64,000 nt of DNA. Source: Flavobacterium flavigenum (GTDB taxonomy: Bacteria > Bacteroidota > Bacteroidia > Flavobacteriales > Flavobacteriaceae). The notes under the pieces were generated by a model. The model was given only the letters and a program-made list of their open reading frames with translations. It did not search any database and had not been told where the DNA came from. The stretch is from positions 1,674,001 through 1,738,000 of the forward strand of contig NZ_CP114285.2 of the NCBI RefSeq assembly GCF_027111255.2, read 5' to 3'. Numbering within the stretch: the stretch's first letter is position 1; each line of letters starts with the position of its first letter. The position numbers were made by a program, and so were the translations under genes. Positions 8,223 to 18,158 of this stretch are shown here, one piece after another.

Positions 8223-9536
8223 ATGAGAACCAAGTCTTTAAAAAAGAACAAAATTAACGTAATCACTCTTGGGTGTTCGAAAAATGTATATGATAGTGAA
8301 GTGCTTATGGGACAGCTTCGTGCAAACGGAAAAGAAGTACAACATGAAGCACCTGAAAAAGAAGAAGGAAACATTATCGTAATCAATACTTGTGGTTTTA
8401 TAGATAATGCGAAAGCAGAATCTGTAAATATGATTTTGGAATATGCTGATAAAAAAGACAAAGGTTTGGTTGACAAAGTTTTTGTAACAGGATGCCTATC
8501 CGAACGTTACAGACCTGATTTGGAAAAAGAAATTCCGAATGTAGATCAATATTTTGGAACAACAGAACTGCCTCAGCTCTTAAAAGCGCTGGGTGCAGAT
8601 TATAAACATGAATTGCTAGGAGAACGTTTAACGACTACTCCCAAAAATTACGCCTATTTAAAAATTGCTGAAGGCTGTGACAGACCATGCAGTTTCTGTG
8701 CCATTCCGCTAATGCGTGGAGGACACGTTTCTCAACCAATCGAAAAATTAGTAAAAGAAGCACAAGGTTTAGCTAAAAACGGCGTAAAAGAATTGATATT
8801 AATAGCTCAGGACCTGACGTATTATGGACTTGACCTGTATAAAAAAAGAAATCTTGCAGAATTATTAGAAGCATTAGCCGCAGTTGAAGGAATTGAATGG
8901 ATTCGTTTGCACTACGCTTATCCTACCGGTTTCCCGATGGATGTTTTGGAATTAATGAAACGCGAGCCTAAAATTTGCAATTATATTGATATTCCGTTGC
9001 AGCATATTTCGGATAACATTCTAAAATCGATGCGTCGCGGAACAACTCAGGCGAAAACGACTCAGTTACTGAAAGATTTCCGTGCTGCGGTTCCGGGAAT
9101 GGCCATCAGAACCACTTTAATTGTTGGATATCCTGGTGAAACACAAGAAGATTTTGAAATTTTGAAAGATTTTGTTCAGGAAATGAAATTTGACAGAATG
9201 GGCTGTTTTGCTTACTCTCATGAAGAAAACACCCATGCTTATTTATTGGAAGATGATGTCCCTGCTGATGTAAAACAAGCCAGAGCCAATGAAATCATGG
9301 AATTACAATCACAAATTTCATGGGATTTGAATCAGGAAAAAATAGGCCAGATTTACAAATGTATTATTGACAGAAAAGAAGGCGCTCATTTTGTGGGAAG
9401 AACAGAATTTGACAGTCCGGATGTTGACAATGAAGTCTTAATAGACGCCTCAAAACATTATGTAAAAACTGGCGAATTTGTTAATATAAGGATAATAGAA
9501 GCAACAGAATTTGATTTATACGGAGAACCTGCTTAA
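8223..9536 (+). CDS. rimO: Ribosomal protein S12 methylthiotransferase RimO
   Basis: The 437-residue enzyme adds a methylthio group to the conserved Asp of ribosomal protein S12. The N-terminal UPF0004 domain starts VITLGCSKNVYDSEVLMGQL, with Cys residues at LGCSKN, NTCGF and TGCLSERY for the auxiliary cluster. The radical SAM motif is CDRPCSFC, and a TRAM domain closes the protein (about 370-435). Length and motif order match RimO rather than MiaB. It is a single gene with its own -7 box. Confidence 0.96.
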   Translation: MRTKSLKKNKINVITLGCSKNVYDSEVLMGQLRANGKEVQHEAPEKEEGNIIVINTCGFIDNAKAESVNMILEYADKKDKGLVDKVFVTGCLSERYRPDLEKEIPNVDQYFGTTELPQLLKALGADYKHELLGERLTTTPKNYAYLKIAEGCDRPCSFCAIPLMRGGHVSQPIEKLVKEAQGLAKNGVKELILIAQDLTYYGLDLYKKRNLAELLEALAAVEGIEWIRLHYAYPTGFPMDVLELMKREPKICNYIDIPLQHISDNILKSMRRGTTQAKTTQLLKDFRAAVPGMAIRTTLIVGYPGETQEDFEILKDFVQEMKFDRMGCFAYSHEENTHAYLLEDDVPADVKQARANEIMELQSQISWDLNQEKIGQIYKCIIDRKEGAHFVGRTEFDSPDVDNEVLIDASKHYVKTGEFVNIRIIEATEFDLYGEPA

Positions 9537-9569
9537 ATTTACGCTAAACAATCATCAATTTTAAAGTTT

Positions 9570-10106
9570 ATGAAACCTATTCACTCCATTTTTATTTTAG
9601 TTTTCACTTTATTAAGCTATCATTCTGTTTCAGCGCAATATGGAAATGGCTACAATAATGGCTATGGAAACGGTTACGGCAGAGGCGGCGGAATGGGCAT
9701 GGACAGAAGCATGATGCAAGGCCCCCAAAGCAGCCCGAGCAAACCAAAAGAAGTTCCTGTAGAAGAAACAGCTGCGAAAATTGTGGAGCAGATGAAACCC
9801 GAAGTAAATCTTGATGAACTACAGGTTATTGCCATTACAAACGTTCTGGCAGACAGCATGAGAGAACAAGGTGTTCTTTTGAAAAACGAAAGCAGCAGCC
9901 AGGATCAGAAAATTGAACAAATCACCGCATTAAGAGAAGTTACAACTAAAAAAATTACCGCTTTCCTAAACCCAGGACAGATTGAAAAATACACAACTTT
10001 TATGGCTAATTTTAAAGAAATAAAAAAGCCAAAATCTAAAAAGAAAAAAGATAAAGAGTCAAAAGAAGTCAAAGAAGATACTGAAGCAGTAAAGCCTGCC
10101 GAATAA
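9570..10106 (+). CDS. Secreted small protein with Gly-rich head and Lys-rich tail
   Basis: A 178-residue protein with a signal peptide (1-22, cut after VSA), then a Gly/Asn/Tyr stretch (23-50), a helical core (about 65-150) with alternating charge, and a Lys/Glu tail. The core (LDELQVIAITNVLADSM then FLNPGQIEKYTTFM) resembles the helical pattern of Spy/CpxP-like periplasmic proteins, in which Leu-x-x-x-Gln motifs recur, but I cannot assign the family. It lies 33 bases after rimO and 33 bases before the amidase gene on the same strand, so it may belong to that transcript. Confidence 0.6.
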   Translation: MKPIHSIFILVFTLLSYHSVSAQYGNGYNNGYGNGYGRGGGMGMDRSMMQGPQSSPSKPKEVPVEETAAKIVEQMKPEVNLDELQVIAITNVLADSMREQGVLLKNESSSQDQKIEQITALREVTTKKITAFLNPGQIEKYTTFMANFKEIKKPKSKKKKDKESKEVKEDTEAVKPAE

Positions 10107-10139
10107 CAATCCTGACTCAACCTTAAATGTAATTAAAGC

Positions 10140-11051
10140 ATGTTAAAGAAACATTTTTTTTATCTGATTTCAGCCATTATTATTACTTCCTGCGGGACAA
10201 AAAACCCATATAAAACTACTGAAAAAGTTTACGATAAGCAGCTTAAAACTTTAGAAAATCAAATTACAAGTAAAGAAGTTCAGCCAATACCACCAGTTGT
10301 TCCGCCTGTAGTTATAGACACTACTTATGCTTCTCAATTAGGGATCGTAAAGGATACAATTTCAAAAACAGGATCTACTTCTTTATTAAATGGCATTACA
10401 ACAGAATGGATAGGAACTGTCAATTTCAATTTAAGAAAACCAAGTTTTATTATTATTCATCATACTGCTCAGGACTCACTACAACAAACTGTTAGTACGT
10501 TTACAAAAACCAGAACTCAGGTTAGTGCACATTATATCATTTCTGAAAACGGAAAAGTGGTTCAGATGTTAAATGACTATTTGAGAGCATGGCATGCCGG
10601 TGCATCAAGCTGGGGTAAAAACACGGATTTAAATTCCTCATCAATAGGAATAGAACTTGACAACAATGGTTTCAAACCTTTTACAGAAGCTCAAATTAGC
10701 AGTTTAGTGGCCCTTTTGACAAAACTGAAAAAGGATTACAATATTCCGACACAAAATATTTTAGGTCATTCTGATATTGCTCCAGGAAGAAAACAAGATC
10801 CAAGTGCTTTATTCCCATGGAAAACTTTAGCAGAAAAAGGATTCGGAATTTGGCCTGATGAAGTTCTGGAAGAAGCGCCTTTTGATTTTAAAATTGAACC
10901 TGCATTACGAATTATTGGGTATAATACCAAAAATCTTTCAGCAGCGATTCAGGCTTTTAAACTGCATTATATTCAAACAGACACTACAGCTATTTTGGAC
11001 CGAAAAACAATAGACACCATTTATTCTATTTACAAAAAGCAACTTCAATAG
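10140..11051 (+). CDS. N-acetylmuramoyl-L-alanine amidase (Amidase_2/AmiD type), lipoprotein
   Basis: A 303-residue predicted lipoprotein (IITSCG, Cys18). The zinc amidase fold begins at about residue 100: IIIHHTAQDS supplies the first His, VSAHYIISENGKVVQML is the typical second block, AWHAGASSWG the substrate-site block, and GHSDIAPGRKQDP the last zinc His and catalytic Lys. AmiD-type enzymes cut the bond between MurNAc and the stem peptide in turnover and recycling. The C-terminal 65 residues (FKIEPALRIIGYNT onward) resemble a small peptidoglycan-binding helical domain. A strong terminator follows. Confidence 0.9.
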   Translation: MLKKHFFYLISAIIITSCGTKNPYKTTEKVYDKQLKTLENQITSKEVQPIPPVVPPVVIDTTYASQLGIVKDTISKTGSTSLLNGITTEWIGTVNFNLRKPSFIIIHHTAQDSLQQTVSTFTKTRTQVSAHYIISENGKVVQMLNDYLRAWHAGASSWGKNTDLNSSSIGIELDNNGFKPFTEAQISSLVALLTKLKKDYNIPTQNILGHSDIAPGRKQDPSALFPWKTLAEKGFGIWPDEVLEEAPFDFKIEPALRIIGYNTKNLSAAIQAFKLHYIQTDTTAILDRKTIDTIYSIYKKQLQ

Positions 11052-11070
11052 ACGGCATCATTTAAAATAA

Positions 11071-11111
11071 AAACGCATTCCTGATAAAATTTAGAGAATG
11101 CGTTTTTTTTT
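11071..11111 (+). terminator. Terminator of the amidase gene
   Basis: AAACGCATTC pairs with GAATGCGTTT across a 17-nt loop and is followed by a long T-run. Confidence 0.85.
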
Positions 11112-11445
11112 ATTATTAGATTTTCAAGACTTGTAAAATACTATTCAAAAAAAATTATCCGAAACCCCTATTCAATCATAATTACGACATTCCTGAGGCA
11201 AAAAAATCAATCCTTACTATAAAACTTAAGTACTACTACTTTAACATTAGAAACAAATAAAAACACTGAGCATTTGAATCTGCTTATTCATTATACAAAT
11301 GATTTAATACCGCTCATGCTAATCTTTTTTTCATAAAAAGTCGTACACAAAGATTTATTTAGGTTAAAGATTTTTCTTAAGCATGTTTTCTTTCGCTGTT
11401 ATACTAATATTGTACCGAATGAAAATCATAAATTCAAACATATAA

Positions 11446-11485
11446 AAAAGCTGCCAAAAATGTATAATTTTTGACAGCTTCCAAA
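11446..11485 (-). terminator. Terminator of the BBP2-like porin gene
   Basis: On the minus strand AAGCTGTCAAAAA pairs with TTTTTGGCAGCTT with one mismatch, then a T-run follows. It lies about 60 bases past the porin stop. Confidence 0.8.
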
Positions 11486-11546
11486 AAAAAAAAAAAAATA
11501 TCAATCTTTATCTCTTTTCCAGAAAGAGTATGTTTTATAATTGATT

Positions 11547-12605
11547 TTAGAACCCGTAAACTAAAGCCAGAAGTACTTGAGAAGCAGATTTAGCAGGCGC
11601 TAAATTAGAATCTACGAACATAACTTCATCTGAATTAGAATCTAGTCTAAATTCTGGTATAATTGTCAAACCATTTATTTTATAATTTCCTGATAAAGTA
11701 AAGGCTGTAACATTAGTATCTCCAGAACCTTCTTTAAATTTAAAATATTCACCACGAACTCCTAATGAAAAAGCATCACTGATTGCATAAGATGGATACA
11801 AAGCCGCTCCTGTATAACCTACATCACCTTCATTTGAAAAATCAGCAGCGTTTAAACCTAATTTGAATTTATCTGTTAATTGAAATGATGCAGTCAAATC
11901 AACAATAGTACCGCTTACTGAACCATCCATAAAATTCAAATAAGCACTTGCCTTATCACTTACATAAGAAAATTGACCACCGACAGCATTTAATCCTTTT
12001 TGAGGATCTGCCTGATATGTATTCCAGGAATCATTAAATGCACCTACCATTACTCCAAATTTCTCAGTTATGGCATAATTTGCTTTAACACCTGCATTTT
12101 GGAATGGACCATTGGTAAACATATAAGAAGTAGAATAATGAAAGTTCCCTACAGGAGAGATCACCTCATAGCCAATAAATGTTCCCATATAACCCGCTGT
12201 CAAAGTCAGTTTATCTGTAACTGCATAACTAGCATACAAATTTTGAATATGAAATGATTCTCCAGAAGTTGTTGCGTTTGGAATAATATCACCATTTTCA
12301 TCAAATACTACACCTGGCTGACTTGGAAGCGATTGTCTTTGACCTCTTGGTCCAAAAGAAATTTCACCAACAAAAGAAATGTTTTTTATTTTTTTCTTCA
12401 AAGCGATATCCAACATCCCTAAAGAAACGGAATTATGGTCTGTTGCAAAACTTGTCGGAATGTTAGGGACTTTAGCAAAATCATATTTGTAATATATATC
12501 ACCTGAACCTGAAATTTCTAAAGGAGTGGTTTCTGATGTTTCATCTTGCGCAAATGCAAAACTTGTTGTTAGGGCTAATGATAAAATACATAATACTTTT
12601 TTCAT
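11547..12605 (-). CDS. Outer-membrane beta-barrel protein, BBP2/OmpL-like porin
   Basis: The 352-residue protein has a signal peptide (1-19, cut after AFA) and consists of amphipathic strands throughout, ending in LALVYGF with a C-terminal aromatic residue as expected for a barrel. The stretch GYMGTFIGYEVISPVGN followed by YSTSYMFTNGPFQNAGV is the pattern seen in BBP2-type porins of Bacteroidota. It probably passes small solutes; the substrate is unknown. It is transcribed alone, with a strong terminator after it and a long AT-rich region before it. Confidence 0.75.
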   Translation of the reverse strand: MKKVLCILSLALTTSFAFAQDETSETTPLEISGSGDIYYKYDFAKVPNIPTSFATDHNSVSLGMLDIALKKKIKNISFVGEISFGPRGQRQSLPSQPGVVFDENGDIIPNATTSGESFHIQNLYASYAVTDKLTLTAGYMGTFIGYEVISPVGNFHYSTSYMFTNGPFQNAGVKANYAITEKFGVMVGAFNDSWNTYQADPQKGLNAVGGQFSYVSDKASAYLNFMDGSVSGTIVDLTASFQLTDKFKLGLNAADFSNEGDVGYTGAALYPSYAISDAFSLGVRGEYFKFKEGSGDTNVTAFTLSGNYKINGLTIIPEFRLDSNSDEVMFVDSNLAPAKSASQVLLALVYGF

Positions 12606-13178
12606 GTGTAAATTGGTTTTAGTTATTAATTGATTCTGGTTAGTTAAATTTTTATCTTTTTATAATTACGATTGCTTTTTTTGAACTTCAAATCGGTCTA
12701 AATCATCATCATTTTCTTCAGCGAATTTATTAACTTTTGTATGAGTAGAATAATCGAAAACTATTTTTTTAATGTTTTTAGAGCAGAATTACGGATTACA
12801 AAAATTAAATTAAAAATAATCGTTATTTGATATTTATAAGGATAGCTTTTTAAAAATTCAACAACGCTTTTTTCAATATTAAGTCTTAAAAAATAGGGTT
12901 TAAAAGTTTTAAAATAATAAAATAGCCACTTTTAAATCTTTTTTTTTAAAACAAAAAGAAACACACCCTAAAAAAAATAGGGGTTAACTCAAAAAAATAC
13001 ATAAAACAAAAATAAATAAAAAAGAATACCATTAAATAACAGCTAAAAATCAATCAAATAAAATTCCTACAAAAAAATACACGAGATCAGCTTAGATGAA
13101 CCGCTCTAAAAGACCTTTTAAAACAGAGAAAGCCTGTTAAAACAAACAGGCTTTCTTATAATCTAAAAATAACTGATA
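12606..13178. other. AT-rich promoter region of the BBP2-like porin
   Basis: About 570 bases of very AT-rich sequence between the porin start and the GH5 stop. The GH5 terminator lies at its right end. I find no perfect TAnnTTTG box for the porin, no ORF and no repeat, only homopolymeric A/T tracts that may act as bending or UP-like sequence. Confidence 0.4.
13127..13156 (-). terminator. Terminator at the end of the leftward PUL operon
   Basis: AGAAAGCCTGTT pairs perfectly with AACAGGCTTTCT over a 6-nt loop, 23 bases past the GH5 stop. Confidence 0.85.
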
Positions 13179-14144
13179 CTACTTCTGACTATTGTATTTT
13201 ATTAAAAACTTACGAACTTTAATTCCTGATTCTTTCAGATCAGTATTCTTCCATTTTCCTTCCGATTTTGCAGATTTTTTCAATATTGAACATGTTTCAT
13301 CTTTATCAGAAACCGACCAGGTAATCCAGCTTAACTTTCGGGATTCCATCCAATCGATGTATTCCTTCCAAGCATTCATATTTAGAGGTCCGTCTCCAGT
13401 AGCCTCCATACCGGCTGATTCTGAAATAAAAACCGGAAGTCCGTTTTTGATTGCTTCATCGGTTCTGTCTCTTAATTCCTTCCCATGTGTTGCTGCATAA
13501 AAATGCATCGTATACATTATATTATTGTATCCTAAAATAGGATCTGCTGCCGGAAGATGCACATCCTGATCCCAGTGCGGGGATCCAACCAGAATAATAT
13601 TTTTAGGATCATTACTTCTTATTATCTTAATAACTTCTTCAGCATACGACTTAATTTGTGGCCAGGTTTCATCATCCGGTTCATTGAAAACCTCATAAAT
13701 AATATTTGGATACTTCGAATACTTTTTAGATATCTCAGCAAAAAAGGCTTTTGCTTCTTCTAAATTTATATTATGACTGTGCCAGTCTATAATTACATAG
13801 ATATCCGATTTTATAGCCCCTTTTATAACTGCCTCAATTTTATCTTTCGAAAACTGCGGCTCCTTTATATAAGACATGTTTCCTAATTCGATTCCCATAG
13901 CCGCACGAACTACGTTACAGTTAAAATCTTTTTTTAGCCATTTAACTGCTTTTTCATTATAAAATCTGGGCCACATGCTATGCCATCCAAAACTCATTCC
14001 GCGTAAAACTACCGGATTATTATCCTGATCAACTAATTGAGTCCCCTGAACACTTAACTGACCATGTTTTTTCACAAATTGAGCATTGGTAAAACAAAAC
14101 ATTAATAGTAAGGTATAGACAAAAAGTCTAGCTTCTGTTTTCAT
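13179..14144 (-). CDS. GH5 endoglycanase (GH5_2-like)
   Basis: The 321-residue secreted enzyme (signal 1-21, cut near TNA) has one GH5 (beta/alpha)8 domain. GH5 landmarks: LRGMSFGWHSMWPRFYN near 48, NVVRAAMG near 77, WHSH at 121, the acid/base Glu155 in EVFNEPDD and the nucleophile Glu242 in FISESAG. GH5_2 enzymes usually cut beta-1,4-glucan; in a mannan locus the likely target is glucomannan or mannan backbone. It is the last gene of the SusC operon, 11 bases after the GH27 gene. No T9SS C-terminal domain is present. Confidence 0.85.
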   Translation of the reverse strand: MKTEARLFVYTLLLMFCFTNAQFVKKHGQLSVQGTQLVDQDNNPVVLRGMSFGWHSMWPRFYNEKAVKWLKKDFNCNVVRAAMGIELGNMSYIKEPQFSKDKIEAVIKGAIKSDIYVIIDWHSHNINLEEAKAFFAEISKKYSKYPNIIYEVFNEPDDETWPQIKSYAEEVIKIIRSNDPKNIILVGSPHWDQDVHLPAADPILGYNNIMYTMHFYAATHGKELRDRTDEAIKNGLPVFISESAGMEATGDGPLNMNAWKEYIDWMESRKLSWITWSVSDKDETCSILKKSAKSEGKWKNTDLKESGIKVRKFLIKYNSQK

Positions 14145-14155
14145 ATTAAAGAGTG

Positions 14156-15388
14156 TTATGGAATTAATCGTAATGTAATTACATCATGAGAATCAATATC
14201 TGCTGTAAAATTCTTTTTGGTATTACCGATTTCCTTATTTTTCCAAAGATCTTTCAGTTTGTAAAGTGTTTTACCAAAATTTGCTTCATAACCAAAATCA
14301 GTATCTTTAATTATATGCTTTTTCCAGTCAAAATTGATTTTTTTGGTAATATCACTTCTGTTTAAAAAAGTAACTGCCCAATTCCTGTCAGATAATGGTT
14401 TTACCCAAACTTCCACTCCGTCCTCTGCCAGATATTTAAACCCCTGGATACCTAATTTATCCTGATTTACAGCAATCAGTTCTTTATTGGTTAAAATTGC
14501 TAGTGTTTCTTTTGACATCTTTCTGTAATCATTTCCACTGAACAATGGTGACGCCAGCATACACCAAATACTAAAATGCGCCTTATCTTCAATATCATTC
14601 ATTTCATTCCCTACTTCCATCATGTCAAAATCATTCCAGTGATCAGGTCCGGAATATTTACGGATATCTTTGCGCATGTCTGCAATTTTCATAAATCCCC
14701 AGGAAGACCAGTTTTCTGGATGTTTGAATTCACAGTCAAAACAAGGATAAATATCTCCCGAAATTCTCCAAAGATTCCCAACCGGTTTTCCCCATTCCCA
14801 AGGCTGATTGTCTCCCCATTCGCAAAGACTGAAAACAATTGGTCTTCCAGCAGTTTTTAACGCATTACTCATGGTTGTGTATGCCTCAGGAGCAGTTATT
14901 CCTTTTGTATTACACCAATCGTATTTTAGAAAATCAATCCCAAGCTTCGCATAAAAACGGGCATCCTGATATTCATAACCGCGTGTTCCAGGATAACCGG
15001 CACAAGTTTGCGTACCTGCACAATTATACAAACCAAATTTCAAACCTTTGCTATGCACATAATCAATAAGTGATTTCATTCCGTTTGGGAATTTAGCCGG
15101 GTCAGGAACTAAATCTCCATTTACGTCACGTTCTCTGGTCATCCAGCCATCATCCAGTACTATATAATTGTAGCCCGCAGCTGCCAACCCTGATGACACC
15201 ATAATATCAGCGGTTTCTTTTACCAGTTTTTCATCAATATTAGTTGCGAAAGTGTTCCATGAATTCCAGCCCATTGGCGGTGTCATGGCGAGACCTTCGA
15301 ATTTCCCACCTGTTTGATTATGTGTATTTCCCTGACTAAAACCTAAAACCGAAGTAAGTAAAGTCAATCCTAAAACTATTTTTTTCAT
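14156..15388 (-). CDS. GH27 alpha-galactosidase
   Basis: The 410-residue secreted enzyme (signal 1-19) removes alpha-1,6-galactose side chains. Clan GH-D signatures are clear: MTPPMGWNSWNTF at 35-47, VLDDGW at 77, the nucleophile Asp157 in DFLKYDWCN and the acid/base Asp212 in LWRISGD. The length matches a catalytic domain plus a C-terminal beta-sandwich. It is downstream of the glycan-binding gene but behind an internal hairpin, and 11 bases before the GH5 gene. In this locus it would debranch galactomannan. Confidence 0.95.
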   Translation of the reverse strand: MKKIVLGLTLLTSVLGFSQGNTHNQTGGKFEGLAMTPPMGWNSWNTFATNIDEKLVKETADIMVSSGLAAAGYNYIVLDDGWMTRERDVNGDLVPDPAKFPNGMKSLIDYVHSKGLKFGLYNCAGTQTCAGYPGTRGYEYQDARFYAKLGIDFLKYDWCNTKGITAPEAYTTMSNALKTAGRPIVFSLCEWGDNQPWEWGKPVGNLWRISGDIYPCFDCEFKHPENWSSWGFMKIADMRKDIRKYSGPDHWNDFDMMEVGNEMNDIEDKAHFSIWCMLASPLFSGNDYRKMSKETLAILTNKELIAVNQDKLGIQGFKYLAEDGVEVWVKPLSDRNWAVTFLNRSDITKKINFDWKKHIIKDTDFGYEANFGKTLYKLKDLWKNKEIGNTKKNFTADIDSHDVITLRLIP

Positions 15389-15411
15389 TTTTTTAATTTA
15401 AAGTCTTTCAT

Positions 15412-15449
15412 AAAAAAGATATTCCCTAATTTTTCAACTAGGGAATATC
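15412..15449 (-). terminator. Internal terminator/attenuator in the SusCD operon
   Basis: GATATTCCCTA pairs perfectly with TAGGGAATATC over a 10-nt loop; on the minus strand TTTTTTA follows. It lies between the binding-protein gene and GH27 in an otherwise tight operon, so it may lower expression of the two hydrolase genes. Confidence 0.8.
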
Positions 15450-15475
15450 ACATAAACTAACTCAAAAGAAATCTC

Positions 15476-16531
15476 TTATTTTAATACAAACCCTATATCA
15501 TCAAATAATACGGTATTACCACCATCACTATTTGATTCTTGGAAGGTAAGCATTGTAAGGCTGGTTGGGTTTCCTAAATCGCTAAAAGGAATTTCCAGAT
15601 ACACCCATGAAGTTGTAACAGGCAATACATAATTTACACCGCCATTTACATTAAAATTAACTCGTCCGGTTTTTGAACCTTTAATAGCAATACGTAATGC
15701 TTTGTACGGAGTTAAATCAACATTAAAACCCCAATTTCCTCCATCCCATTGACCAAATTCCCACTTCCAGGATTTTTGGCCTTGATAAGAATCTCCGCCA
15801 AAATCAAAATTAACACCTTTTCCAGCCCATGGGCCTCCCCATTGCACACCATACAATACATCATCATACAATGCTGTCCCGATAGCTTCTTTTGAGGTTG
15901 CTGTTCCAGATATATTAGCTACAGAAAGGTATCTGTGATTAGCATTTGCCGGTATTTTTACCACGATCTGCTCTAAAGTTGAAGAAACTACTGTAACTGG
16001 AACCGCAGGTTGTGTTGGTGTTTCTGCCAAAGTAACTATAGGATCTAAGAAGTATTTACCTTTTATGATTACCTGATCTCCTTCTGAACAGTTTATAGAA
16101 TTAAAACCGCTGAATGTAGGCACTGGAGGGGCAACTGTCAAATTATAAACCACAGTTCCTCTATCGGTAACTACTTTTAACTGATTAGAAGCATTCGCAT
16201 AAGGCGTATCCTCATCAACTAATATAATAATGTCAGTATCAGTTACAAATGTTGGTCTGAAATACGTATCGAAGTCATTAAAGTATACTTTTTTTGTAGT
16301 AAGCAATCCTTTTCCATGAATTACATAATAGTTTTTTGGATCTACTAATGTTACCGGTGTTAATGGTTTAAGACTTCCATCTGTATTATATCCTGAAGCC
16401 ATCACAGACTCTATTACAGGAGCGCCATTATAACCTTCAGTACTGTCATCACTTGAACATGAAGTAAAAAGCGTCAGAAAAAGCATCAACGCCATACTTA
16501 TTGTTAACGAAACAATTTTTATATTTTTCAT
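15476..16531 (-). CDS. Surface glycan-binding lipoprotein (SusE-position, IPT/TIG-like)
   Basis: A 351-residue lipoprotein (TLFTSCSSDD, Cys25). Residues about 38-220 look like two IPT/TIG immunoglobulin-like modules (for example GDQVIIKGKYFLDPIVTLAETP). The last 125 residues (YGVQWGGPWAGKG to LLFDDIGF-like end) are rich in Trp/Gly and end in a FDDIGFV motif typical of beta-jelly-roll carbohydrate-binding domains. It lies 17 bases after SusD, where SusE/SGBP-B proteins normally are. It probably captures mannan at the cell surface beside SusCD. Confidence 0.8.
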   Translation of the reverse strand: MKNIKIVSLTISMALMLFLTLFTSCSSDDSTEGYNGAPVIESVMASGYNTDGSLKPLTPVTLVDPKNYYVIHGKGLLTTKKVYFNDFDTYFRPTFVTDTDIIILVDEDTPYANASNQLKVVTDRGTVVYNLTVAPPVPTFSGFNSINCSEGDQVIIKGKYFLDPIVTLAETPTQPAVPVTVVSSTLEQIVVKIPANANHRYLSVANISGTATSKEAIGTALYDDVLYGVQWGGPWAGKGVNFDFGGDSYQGQKSWKWEFGQWDGGNWGFNVDLTPYKALRIAIKGSKTGRVNFNVNGGVNYVLPVTTSWVYLEIPFSDLGNPTSLTMLTFQESNSDGGNTVLFDDIGFVLK

Positions 16532-16548
16532 ACTATTATTTTTTAAAA

Positions 16549-18147
16549 TTATTTAAAAGTATACGGCGCTACTTCTGTTAATTTTGGATTTTTAATTAAA
16601 TCATCTGCAGGATAAGGGAGTAAAAGATTTGATGCCGAAATGGTAATGTGTTTTGGCGTTTCTTTATCTCCTCTGTTTTGTGCTTCTAAAATTGCTTTTG
16701 CTTTCGCGAATGGCAAACGTCCTAAATCAAAATAATAATCTCCTTCACAAGCTAATTCTGCACGTCTTTCTTTGAAAATATCATCAAATGAAATAGAAGT
16801 TTTAATTGGCAGACCAGCTCTTTTACGAACTGCGTTAAATGATTTTAAAGCAGCAGGATCTGAAGTACTTCCCGATTGCGAACCTAATATTGCTTCGGCA
16901 TGAATTAAAAGCAGGTCAGCATAACGCATCATATAACTATTCATACTACTTTCTCCATTAAATGGTGCATTGAATGGTCCAGTAATCGATAAATTTTCTT
17001 TCCCTATAACATATTTTTTCAAACCAGCTCCTGAATTCTGCGCTTCATTTTCTTCTTCAAAAGTATATCCCAAAAGTTTTGGTGAATCTACTGCCAGTGT
17101 TTGTGCATACATTAAGTTTGGATAATAATCTCCAGGAAGCATAAATGTTTCAGCTCTTCTTTTATCGCCTGGCTCATAAACATTATGAATTAAATCTTGA
17201 GATGGCGCAATTTGACCTGAATAAGAAGTTTCAACCAATCTGTTTTCTGGTGCAAATAATGTATTAGAGAAGTTTCCTTCGAAATAGGTTCCTGCCCCTG
17301 TCCATTGCCATGAGAAAATAGATTCTTCGTTATTATTATTTTTCTGAAGCCATAAATCAGCAAATGATTTGGTTGGCAATTCCTCTCCTCCTAATAATTT
17401 AAATTCTCCGCTGTTGATTACTTCCTGAGCCATTGTTCTTGCCAGATCGTATTTCTTTTGATATAAATATACTTTTGCCAAAAGTGCTTTTGCAGATCCG
17501 CTAGACACATGTGCGTTTGCCGCGTAATCAGAACCTCTGTTTTTTGATCTTAAATTATCGATAGCAAATTTTAAATCATTTTCAATAAATTTATAAACGT
17601 CTTCAACTGGATTACTCGGAATCACGAAGTTTTTAGAATAATCAGCATTATTTTCGATTATTGGCACATTTCCCCATAATCTTACTAAGAAGAAATAAGC
17701 AAAGGCTCTAATAAAATGCATTTCTCCCATTGCATTGTTCAAAGCTTCTTTTGAAACGTTTGGACCAACACTTTGAGGCAGTGTATTAATATAAGAATTA
17801 CAATTGGCAACCGCTCCAAAACATGATCTCCATGAATCACCAATAAAAGACTGGCTGTTGGTAAAACTCAAATCTGTAAATTTTCCAAACTCATTATAAG
17901 GACCTGCATACATATTCCCCGAAATAACATCGGTAATACCATAAAATCCTTCTTTATTCATATTAAACCATACAATACCATAAAGTCCGTTACTAGCGTT
18001 ATCCAGCTTTACATCAGAATCATAATAATTCCCTATTGTTGGTACTCCCTCTGCAGGTACATCTAAAAAGTCCTGAGAACAAGAAGAAGACATTAACATA
18101 ATGATTGTTAAAGCAACAGCACCGCTTCTTTTTATTATATTTTTCAT
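16549..18147 (-). CDS. SusD/RagB-family glycan-binding lipoprotein
   Basis: The 532-residue lipoprotein (SSSCSQDFLDVP, Cys23) has the SusD start DFLDVPAEG, TPR-like helices, the family block EMHFIRAFAYFFLVRLWGNVP near 150, and the C-terminal block RYADLLLIHAEAIL followed by FNAVRKRAGLP and ERRAELACEGDYYFDLGR. SusD sits as a lid on the SusC barrel and binds oligosaccharides. It lies 11 bases after susC. Confidence 0.96.
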   Translation of the reverse strand: MKNIIKRSGAVALTIIMLMSSSCSQDFLDVPAEGVPTIGNYYDSDVKLDNASNGLYGIVWFNMNKEGFYGITDVISGNMYAGPYNEFGKFTDLSFTNSQSFIGDSWRSCFGAVANCNSYINTLPQSVGPNVSKEALNNAMGEMHFIRAFAYFFLVRLWGNVPIIENNADYSKNFVIPSNPVEDVYKFIENDLKFAIDNLRSKNRGSDYAANAHVSSGSAKALLAKVYLYQKKYDLARTMAQEVINSGEFKLLGGEELPTKSFADLWLQKNNNNEESIFSWQWTGAGTYFEGNFSNTLFAPENRLVETSYSGQIAPSQDLIHNVYEPGDKRRAETFMLPGDYYPNLMYAQTLAVDSPKLLGYTFEEENEAQNSGAGLKKYVIGKENLSITGPFNAPFNGESSMNSYMMRYADLLLIHAEAILGSQSGSTSDPAALKSFNAVRKRAGLPIKTSISFDDIFKERRAELACEGDYYFDLGRLPFAKAKAILEAQNRGDKETPKHITISASNLLLPYPADDLIKNPKLTEVAPYTFK

Positions 18148-18158
18148 ATTATTTCGTA

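Larger units (their letters stand above)
11052..11546. other. AT-rich intergenic region with two facing terminators
   Basis: Apart from the amidase terminator and the porin terminator at its two ends, I see no gene, tRNA or repeat in this stretch. The short ATG frames inside it are under 15 codons. It separates two convergent units. Confidence 0.5.
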
